Shown in pieces: positions 55,981 through 64,000 of a stretch of 64,000 bases of DNA. The stretch's first letter is position 1, and each line of letters starts with the position of its first letter. The notes beneath the pieces are model-generated. The model saw only the letters and a list, made by a program, of their open reading frames with translations, was not told the origin of the DNA and made no database searches. The position numbers and the translations under genes were made by a program. Origin of the DNA: Micropterix aruncella (Eukaryota; Arthropoda; Insecta; Lepidoptera; Micropterigidae); contig OX155952.1 of the NCBI GenBank assembly GCA_944548615.1, positions 37,736,350-37,800,349 on the forward strand. The letters run 5' to 3'.

Positions 55981-56847
55981 TTTGTGTTGTGTTTGCGATT
56001 TGTGTTGTCTATCGATTCACAACATTATAATTGTGAAACATGTTTTTTTTGCTACATAAACCACTCTCCAAAAAAAAATAATGCACCTACATAGACGTTT
56101 CTCGAATTCGAAAAAAAAACAACTAACGATACAGCTTTCCGGCAGAATCGACATCGACGTCGCCCGACGTCGCCACAAAGCGAATCAGAAGCTAAACGGG
56201 CGGCGTGAGTGATGCGCGGGACGTGAAAATGAATTTCCCTTATTTAATGCATAGACAAAGACGTCGCGTCGAGAGCTCGCCGCACCTCCTCCCCGGGGCT
56301 TCCCCCACAAAGTGCTTTTGTTTCCGCGCGCCTTCCGTACAGACAGAACGAATCGCTCCGCCTGCACGCGAATGTTTTATTTCTGCTGATGACGCCCCAG
56401 GCGCCCGAGAGCGAGGAATTTAAGCTGGCGGTACACGTGTGAAAGAGATTCTTTGACTAAGTAAAATTTAATTATTACTGAGCTAAGCAATGCGACAATA
56501 ATATACGGTCTCTTTTAGTCAATTATACAAAATGAATGTATTTAGGTATTAACTTCACTCTAAATACGCTATCTAGTAATATAGTAATCACATTCTATAT
56601 ATAAATATAGTATTCACATTCATGTTTCAAAAATAAATGCGTATCACAACTATCTCAGCAGCATTAAATTACCACCGAAACTGCCGGTGTCTACTATAAT
56701 ACCCACATATGGACTATTTTGGTATTATTTTTTTTTATTTGTTGAGTGGTGCTTTTCGAAGGTCTTTATGAGCCTTGTAACACTACGACCATTGCTGATC
56801 TATTGTGTTCGCCACCTACTATAGTTCTGCGCTAAGCCTTGTGTTAT
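55981..56847. other. Spacer with GC-rich block
   Basis: 56140-56420 is GC-rich with no recognised gene; the rest is AT-rich. Confidence 0.35.
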
Positions 56848-57075
56848 TTAAGAACCGCAGCAGGCGCCAGATTGTTTTACCTCCTCAGGTTGGAAGTAAT
56901 GACCACCCAAGTGGGTGTATCTTTTACGCATCAGCGGGCCACACTCGCACATGAGGTGCTGGGGAGTTTCCTCTGCCCCTTGGCAGAACCTGCACATTTT
57001 TGTGTTTCTGAGCTTGAGGTTGAACATGTGTTTGTTCATGCCTTAATGCCCCGTGAGCGCCCTCACCAGTAGTAA
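56848..57075 (-). pseudogene. LINE ORF2 C-terminal zinc-knuckle fragment
   Basis: On the minus strand LLVRALTGH, a stop, then MNKHMFNLKLRNTKMCRFCQ and AEETPQHLMCECGPLMRKRY. This is the TGH-L-H, CRxC, ETxxHxxxxC signature found at the end of R1/Jockey-type ORF2. The knuckle residues C, C, H and C are all present. One in-frame stop after TGH and the absence of RT make it a fragment. Confidence 0.82.
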
Positions 57076-57739
57076 GCCAAATAGGTTTTAAAGATTTTGT
57101 ATTATTTATTTTTTAATTATTTTCGATTACCTAGTAGAATTTTAAAACTATCAATATTTTAATAATAAGTTTGATTTACTTAATTTTTACGGTTTGTGGT
57201 TTTAGATATAATTTTGAACTATTATAAAAATGACATCCCATACCTTACTACTAATTAATTTAATGTTGTTTATTAGTATTTATATATTATTTCATAATAT
57301 TGTGGTTCATCGATGATATCGTTAAAGTTCAAGACTTTCACCGAAAAGAAAACCACTCTTTATTTATTACTATATGCCCATACCCGTCGTTCCACCAGCG
57401 ACGGGTAAAATAAATATGATTTATGCATAGTGAAGTATTATGCATATTATAAATATGAACTTTGGGACTCTCCTCTGCTCACAAAAAAGTATGAACTTTG
57501 GCAGATCGTCTGAGCCTTTGCATGTCATGGCGGTATGAAGATATATGTCTTGCTCCCACATCTGCACTCCCACTCTAACTTCGCCCTAATCGTCAATAAA
57601 CAGCAGCGGAGCCCGTGGCCCGCACGCCCATCTCGCTCGTCTCCGGTCATTATTTCATGATGTGTTTTGTGCTTGATGGATGGAGCCGATTCGAGAAATG
57701 AAATTTGAAGGTAGCGAATGGTTTCATTCAGCTTGGGTC
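57076..57739. other. AT-rich spacer
   Basis: Nothing recognised; GC-richer at 57590-57640. Confidence 0.4.
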
Positions 57740-58405
57740 ATAAGATCAATCGAGTTTCCGGGTCGGTTCAACTGACGATTCAGCTCCTATTCAGTAGCCG
57801 CCTCCTCGTGTGAAGGACTACCCCAAGCAGGACTCTCGCGTCTCAGGCCTTGCCGATGGTAAATCAGTTTGCCCTGGAGGAACGCGTCCCGGCGCTACTA
57901 GACGGTTTGCGCGCCGTGCGGCGATAGACAATAGGTATGTGCACTCTGACTAATTACTGAAGGAGTCGGCAGCTATCGAAATATACAGCAGTGGTGGATG
58001 TTGAGCTATCGTCAACCACTCTTGTCATTACCAATCGGCTTCCTGATACTGAATTCAGAGCCGGGCAAAAGATGCCATTGGTCAGCGATATATTCTATCT
58101 GAATTACCGTAGGTAGAGGTCGCGCAAGCGACTTCGGACTTGTAGCCAGTCGGGAGGTTGAGGGCATCCTGATGGTTAATTCCAGGTGGAGATATCTTTC
58201 CAAAACTGGTAGACAGGGGGCGAGGCTATCGGCTGGGTACCTTTCCCGGTGCCTCCCTGTAAGGCGTTGGGCGTAAGGGTAGATTTGTATTGTTTCTACG
58301 CTCATCATCTGTAAATCATCTACGCTCACCTCACGGGAGATACATAGAATGAACACTGTGACTAAAACTTTCTGAGGTGATGTGGGTTTGACCGTTGTAG
58401 TTGAC
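57740..58405 (-). mobile_element. R630 copy 10, divergent subfamily
   Basis: Antisense. It runs from about CAGCTTGGGTCATAAG (its right-end boundary is approximate) to CCGTTGTAGTTGACAACTT. ATTCAGTAGCCGCCTCCTCG corresponds to the GGAGGCTACTGGATAGG word of copy 3, setting these two apart from the rest. CTACGCTCACCTCACGGGAG is the well-conserved left third. ATCATCTGTAAATCATCTAC is a small local duplication. Confidence 0.75.
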
Positions 58406-58913
58406 AACTTAAGTTGATAATTGAAATTATTTTGTTATTCTCCTACTTTCCGCGTTGTCTAGGGGTTGTTGCCCTGCTTCCGGACTCGCCTCTCCAGAAG
58501 TTATGTTCTTCGAGAAAATCGTCGGAATTATTACTAATTCAATTTTTCGGATTCTATTTAGGTTCAGTAGGTAAACGGTTGATAAAAAAAGATATATAAT
58601 TGAGGCCACCAGAACCAGAGTGGCCCAAATGCAAAAATCATTTTTGTTAATATGGGCCAAAATCGTTATAGCTTCCGCATGCTATTCGTCATGCAACATC
58701 GTTGCCCTGCTTCAAGGCGTTACTGAAAGAACATTTTCTCCCTCAAAATATCAACTAAGAACCAACTCTGCCCCTACCCCCTCCCCCTCCCCCACTCCCC
58801 CCTTCCGTTGGGTTGGTAATTGGATAGACTAATAGGAACTTTGTAATATCTATCATTTTATAGAAGTAGGTATTTTTATTTTTATTTATCTGTAGCTCCT
58901 ATGTATCTATTAT

Positions 58914-58916
<3 letters not shown>
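58406..58916. other. Spacer with pyrimidine-rich tract
   Basis: CCCCTCCCCCTCCCCC words at 58775-58802; short frames without domain. Confidence 0.35.

Positions 58917-58944
<28 letters not shown>
58917..58944. repeat. TA dinucleotide run, left of satellite
   Basis: About 14 TA units, 2 bp before the 593-bp array. Confidence 0.9.
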
Positions 58945-58946
58945 AT

Positions 58947-60451
58947 GATTGGTTTTTTGTAAAATCTTTTTTTAAAGAATTCGTTTAAAGGATGACACTT
59001 TGATGAAAAAATAAAAATAATAAAAGCCACTTACATAGCTGGAAGGTTTTCCCAGACTGGACTGGGAAATACTTATTGTTTAAACGAGATGTATTCTTGG
59101 ATGAGTACCACTTTCGACGGTACACTGTAGGTTTAATGGGATCCCTTTATCGCTAGCGAACGATCGCCCTTCATCCACATCTCAAAAACAAAGCGTATCC
59201 TTTTGCAAACCAAAATAAAATGTCTTTATTAAAGACAAATGTAAGCAAAAACAATGAAAAAAATCACAATCAATCGTCTCTTAAATGCGGAATGACATTT
59301 CGAAAATTCGATTTGAAATTCGAATATATCCACTCTTTAAAAGGACTATATATGTACCATTGCTGGGCTCGCTATCAGCCAGCCATTAAATGAAAATAAA
59401 AATAAAATACTTCATTTGCTCGTTGCCATGAAATAAGATATAAATCGTAATTTCTGGTCGAGAAGTTTATACTTAAGGCTATATGATATTTACAAGAGTT
59501 CAAAACATAAGATAAAATTGTATAATATTGTTAATATTTGATTGGTTTTTTGTAAAATCTTTTTTTAAAGAATTCGTTTAAAGGATGACACTTTGATGAA
59601 AAAATAAAAATAATAAAAGCCACTTACATAGCTGGAAGGTTTTCCCAGACTGGACTGGGAAATACTTATTGTTTAAACGAGATGTATTCTTGGATGAGTA
59701 CCACTTTCGACGGTACACTGTAGGTTTAATGGGATCCCTTTATCGCTAGCGAACGATCGCCCTTCATCCACATCTCAAAAACAAAGCGTATCCTTTTGCA
59801 AACCAAAATAAAATGTCTTTATTAAAGACAAATGTAAGCAAAAACAATGAAAAAAATCACAATCAATCGTCTCTTAAATGCGGAATGACATTTCGAAAAT
59901 TCGATTTGAAATTCGAATATATCCACTCTTTAAAAGGACTATATATGTACCATTGCTGGGCTCGCTATCAGCCAGCCATTAAATGAAAATAAAAATAAAA
60001 TACTTCATTTGCTCGTTGCCATGAAATAAGATATAAATCGTAATTTCTGGTCGAGAAGTTTATACTTAAGGCTATATGATATTTACAAGAGTTCAAAACA
60101 TAAGATAAAATTGTATAATATTGTTAATATTTGATTGGTTTTTTGTAAAATCTTTTTTTAAAGAATTCGTTTAAAGGATGACACTTTGATGAAAAAATAA
60201 AAATAATAAAAGCCACTTACATAGCTGGAAGGTTTTCCCAGACTGGACTGGGAAATACTTATTGTTTAAACGAGATGTATTCTTGGATGAGTACCACTTT
60301 CGACGGTACACTGTAGGTTTAATGGGATCCCTTTATCGCTAGCGAACGATCGCCCTTCATCCACATCTCAAAAACAAAGCGTATCCTTTTGCAAACCAAA
60401 ATAAAATGTCTTTATTAAAGACAAATGTAAGCAAAAACAATGAAAAAAATC

Positions 60452-60455
<4 letters not shown>
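58947..60455 (+). repeat. Satellite array, 593-bp unit, 2.5 copies
   Basis: Units begin GATTGGTTTTTTGTAAAATC at 58947, 59540 and 60133, an exact period of 593, and appear essentially identical. The third stops after about 323 bp, where the sequence becomes a TA run. Each unit contains AAAAGCCACTTACATAGCTG, GGTTTAATGGGATCCC and CCCTTCATCCACATCTC, which align with the 557-bp unit downstream (AAAAGCCACTTACATCGTGA, GGTTTAAGTTGGGCCC, CCCTTCATCCAATTATC). The two arrays are therefore diverged members of one family. No coding frame spans a unit. Confidence 0.93.

Positions 60456-60490
<35 letters not shown>
60456..60490. repeat. AT dinucleotide run between the two arrays
   Basis: About 17 AT units; it truncates the last 593-bp unit and abuts the first 557-bp unit. 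Confidence 0.9.
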
Positions 60491-60494
<4 letters not shown>

Positions 60495-60639
60495 TGATCA
60501 ATAAGATGATTATAAAGTAAATAATTATAAAAGCCACTTACATCGTGACGAAGGATTCCCTTGATCGGATTCGGGAATGCTTTAGGTGTTAACGAGAATG
60601 ATGAATGCCTCTCACTTGCGGAAAGAGGAGTAGGTTTAA

Positions 60640-60945
60640 CCCCTTGAGTATGATACGACCAAATCTGGTTCTGAAACAATTATCCGTTGAGTATGATACG
60701 ACCAGATCTGGTTCCGCGTTTTTTTCACTTCTTTGACGTTCTCATATTTATTCATAATTATCTAATTGTTTTACAAAATGATATTTCAATATTCTATATT
60801 CGAAATTTCAATGCAATCATTGTGCAGTTGTTCTTTTTATGATTGGTGTAGTAGTTACGTAGTTATAGTACTTTAAGGTCGATGTCGCCGAAAATCCTGC
60901 AAAAGAGACAGATGCATCCATGAAAATACCCATTTACTCCAAGGG
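60640..60945. mobile_element. TTAA-specific MITE (piggyBac-like), 306 bp
   Basis: TTAA flanks both sides (60636-60639 and 60946-60949). The termini are CCCCTTGAGTATGATACG on the left and, on the minus strand, CCCTTGGAGTAAATGGG on the right, a short imperfect inverted repeat. The other 557-bp units read GGTTTAAGTTGGG at this position, the precise empty site with a single TTAA. TTGAGTATGATACGACC plus ATCTGGTTC occurs twice near the left end (60645 and 60685). The termini differ from those of the piggyBac at 45451, so it would depend on a different transposase. Non-coding. Confidence 0.88.
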
Positions 60946-61242
60946 TTAAGTTGGGCCCATTTTTCAACTAGTAAACGCTCACCCTTCATCCAATTATCTC
61001 AAAAATTAAGCTACAATCCTTCTTTATACGTAAACTCACTCAATTTCCTATTATTTCAGGGGAAATAACAAGACAAGACGAGCTACTTGACAGATGGAAG
61101 AATTTAAAATTTCGAATTTCGTTTTTTTATTTTCTAAAGGTGCGATATAAAGAAGCTGCGATCAATATTCAGCTGAAAACTTAAAACTAAAAGCGTGACA
61201 TGCCCTCATATCAATGAAAGGAAGCAGTCAGCTCTTTCCTAT

Positions 61243-61738
61243 ACAATACAATACAATACAATCAACTACTCCAGTAGATAGGCATTCCTACACTTGGATG
61301 CGTCACAAAATTAAATGCTAAAAATTTAATTATTAAAAACATAACTATCGTGATAGTTGTCATCGCTGTAATATTATATTCAATATTACCTATATACAAA
61401 TAATCAAAATATACTAATGTGATTTAAGAGTCAAGGAGAATAATATATTAAAATATAAATGCAAATTCTATGTAGAATAATCAAAAAATATATATTTTAT
61501 TGTCAATCCAGCAATAATGCTTTCGTATTTTTTTTAAAAATGAATAGATGTTTAATAAATTATATGAAAATTAGAATGTCAGCTATCATAATACCGTTAT
61601 GTTTAAAACTTTACGCATTTCATTAATCATCAACATGGAAAATAGACTCAGAATTTTCAAACTCCCTTATACCATAAATTGGGTTTCTTACCAAATTATT
61701 TATGATTATCTTTTTAAATTGGACCTCTCCGAGGCTAT
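61243..61738 (-). mobile_element. 5'-truncated LINE inserted in satellite unit, 4-bp duplication
   Basis: The intact neighbouring unit reads TCCTATTAGTTGG. Here that site is opened and CTAT is present on both sides (61239-61242 and 61735-61738). The left edge ACAATACAATACAATACAAT is, on the minus strand, a TTGTA-repeat 3' tail. Near the 5' end the minus strand encodes GEVQFKKIIINNLVRNPIYG followed by IREFENS, the FK-K-L-YxxxEF pattern at the extreme C-terminus of LINE ORF2. The left part of this insertion is related to 10060-10215. Confidence 0.8.
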
Positions 61739-62626
61739 TAGTTGGAAAGATTACCTTTAACCTAAATGGATTATTTACAATGAACGAAACATAAAATATG
61801 TAAAAATTCAATATTTTGATATATTTGATAGTTTTGTGTATATATTCTTTTTAGAATTGATCAATAAGATGATTATAAAGTAAATAATTATAAAAGCCAC
61901 TTACATCGTGACGAAGGATTCCCTTGATCGGATTCGGGAATGCTTTAGGTGTTAACGAGAATGATGAATGCCTCTCACTTGCGGAAAGAGGAGTAGGTTT
62001 AAGTTGGGCCCATTTTTCAACTAGTAAACGCTCACCCTTCATCCAATTATCTCAAAAATTAAGCTACAATCCTTCTTTATACGTAAACTCACTCAATTTC
62101 CTATTATTTCAGGGGAAATAACAAGACAAGACGAGCTACTTGACAGATGGAAGAATTTAAAATTTCGAATTTCGTTTTTTTATTTTCTAAAGGTGCGATA
62201 TAAAGAAGCTGCGATCAATATTCAGCTGAAAACTTAAAACTAAAAGCGTGACATGCCCTCATATCAATGAAAGGAAGCAGTCAGCTCTTTCCTATTAGTT
62301 GGAAAGATTACCTTTAACCTAAATGGATTATTTACAATGAACGAAACATAAAATATGTAAAAATTCAATATTTTGAAATATTTGATAGTTTTGTGTATAT
62401 ATTCTTTTTAGAATTGATCAATAAGATGATTATAAAGTAAATAATTATAAAAGCCACTTACATCGTGACGAAGGATTCCCTTGATCGGATTCGGGAATGC
62501 TTTAGGTGTTAACGAGAATGATGAATGCCTCTCACTTGCGGAAAGAGGAGTAGGTTTAAGTTGGGTCCATTTTTCAACTAGTAAACGCTCACCCTTCATC
62601 CAATTATCTCAAAAATTAAGCTACAA

Positions 62627-64000
62627 GTTTAAGTTTTAAGTTTTCAGCTGAATATTGATCGCAGCTTCTTTATATCGCACCTTTAGAAAATAAAAAAACG
62701 AAATTCGAAATTTTAAATTCTTCCATCTGTCAAGTAGCTCGTCTTGTCTTGTTATTTCCCCTGAAATAATAGGAAATTGAGTGAGTTTACGTATAAAGAA
62801 GGATTGTAGCTTAATTTTTGAGATAATTGGATGAAGGGTGAGCGTTTACTAGTTGAAAAATGGGCCCAACTTAAACCTACTCCTCTTTCCGCAAGTGAGA
62901 GGCATTCATCATTCTCGTTAACACCTAAAGCATTCCCGAATCCGATCAAGGGAATCCTTCGTCACGATGTAAGTGGCTTTTATAATTATTTACTTTATAA
63001 TCATCTTATTGATCAATTCTAAAAAGAATATATACACAAAACTATCAAATATTTCAAAATATTGAATTTTTACATATTTTATGTTTCGTTCATTGTAAAT
63101 AATCCATTTAGGTTAAAGGTAATCTTTCCAACTAATAGGAAAGAGCTGACTGCTTCCTTTCATTGATATGAGGGCATGTCACGCTTTTAGTTTTAAGTTT
63201 TCAGCTGAATATTGATCGCAGCTTCTTTATATCGCACCTTTAGAAAATAAAAAAACGAAATTCGAAATTTTAAATTCTTCCATCTGTCAAGTAGCTCGTC
63301 TTGTCTTGTTATTTCCCCTGAAATAATAGGAAATTGAGTGAGTTTACGTATAAAGAAGGATTGTAGCTTAATTTTTGAGATAATTGGATGAAGGGTGAGC
63401 GTTTACTAGTTGAAAAATGGGCCCAACTTAAACCTACTCCTCTTTCCGCAAGTGAGAGGCATTCATCATTCTCGTTAACACCTAAAGCATTCCCGAATCC
63501 GATCAAGGGAATCCTTCGTCACGATGTAAGTGGCTTTTATAATTATTTACTTTATAATCATCTTATTGATCAATTCTAAAAAGAATATATACACAAAACT
63601 ATCAAATATTTCAAAATATTGAATTTTTACATATTTTATGTTTCGTTCATTGTAAATAATCCATTTAGGTTAAAGGTAATCTTTCCAACTAATAGGAAAG
63701 AGCTGACTGCTTCCTTTCATTGATATGAGGGCATGTCACGCTTTTAGTTTTAAGTTTTCAGCTGAATATTGATCGCAGCTTCTTTATATCGCACCTTTAG
63801 AAAATAAAAAAACGAAATTCGAAATTTTAAATTCTTCCATCTGTCAAGTAGCTCGTCTTGTCTTGTTATTTCCCCTGAAATAATGGGAAATTGAGTGAGT
63901 TTACGTATAAAGAAGGATTGTAGCTTAATTTTTGAGATAATTGGATGAAGGGTGAGCGTTTACTAGTTGAAAAATGGGCCCAACTTAAAACTACTCCTCT
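62627..64000 (-). repeat. Satellite array, 557-bp unit, inverted orientation
   Basis: From about 62627 the same unit runs in antisense. GATCAATTC anchors lie at 63011-63019 and 63568-63576 (period 557), and the array continues past the window end. The junction joins GCTACAA of a plus unit to AGTTTTAAGTTTTCAGCTG of a minus unit. The two half-arrays therefore meet at different unit phases rather than as a simple mirror. Confidence 0.92.

Larger units (their letters stand above)
60491..62626 (+). repeat. Satellite array, 557-bp unit, plus orientation
   Basis: Units open with GAATTGATCAATAAGATGAT at 60491, 61854 and 62411. The 61854-62411 distance is exactly 557. The first interval is 1363, which equals 557 plus a 310-bp MITE insertion plus a 496-bp LINE insertion. 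The third unit breaks off at about 62626, where orientation reverses. Outside the insertions units differ at only a few bases (for example A versus T at GGGCCC/GGGTCC). Confidence 0.93.

Noticed and set aside
61851..63579. The 63-codon satellite frame as a real protein gene
   Set aside because: It recurs because the unit recurs, has an in-frame stop shortly upstream, and is not preserved in the sister 593-bp unit.

Overview
This is AT-rich animal nuclear DNA, most likely from an insect and probably a lepidopteran. The main pointers are a deletion derivative of canonical piggyBac (TTAA target, CCCTAGAAA termini), a tRNA-headed SINE with an ACAA-type tail, several non-LTR retrotransposon 3' ends, mariner remnants and a Penelope-like reverse transcriptase. 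There are no operons, prokaryotic genes, CRISPR arrays or prophage. I see no intact host protein-coding gene. Almost every longer open frame is a decayed transposase or reverse transcriptase, or a chance frame in low-complexity or repeat DNA. The one host-gene-like stretch is a 38-codon GC-rich piece resembling the leucine-rich repeats of an F-box protein of the FBXL7 type (27081-27194).

Layout. 1-11 kb: a short tandem duplication, a 5S rRNA-derived copy, the first three copies of a GC-rich ~630-bp interspersed family (called R630 here), and several retroelement tails. 11-20 kb: a Penelope-like hairpin, a strand-asymmetric C-rich block of about 600 bp, a composite mariner containing a nested LINE and a nested R630, a LINE 3' end, and a 120-bp tandem repeat. 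20-31 kb: a TIR element of about 1.2 kb with TAA target sites, a roughly 1-kb segmental duplication whose SINE-bearing junction recurs near 28.1 kb, the FBXL7-like fragment, and a decayed LINE reverse transcriptase. 31-45 kb: more R630 copies (one split and inverted, one short) and two further families (R340, R360). It also holds a GC-rich segment at 39-40.5 kb with a strong hairpin and a TATA box.

45-58 kb: the piggyBac derivative, duplicated retroelement tails, a 202-bp minisatellite, a second copy of the 18.6-kb LINE, a Penelope-like RT fragment, a mariner deletion derivative, and two LINE C-terminal fragments. 58.9-64 kb: two related satellite arrays. A 593-bp unit array is bounded by TA tracts. 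A 557-bp unit array follows and flips orientation near 62626, running on to the window end. The first 557-bp unit carries a TTAA-flanked MITE and a truncated LINE, and the uninterrupted neighbouring units supply the empty sites.

The elements do not form a pathway. They form a layered insertion record: R630 in mariner, LINE in mariner, MITE and LINE in satellite, a TIR element in a retroelement tail, and a SINE in one arm of a duplication. The absence of host genes fits heterochromatin or a gene-poor chromosome such as a W, but this window alone cannot decide that. Family names are from motif recognition by eye; R630, R340, R360 and R200 are my labels for families I could not name.
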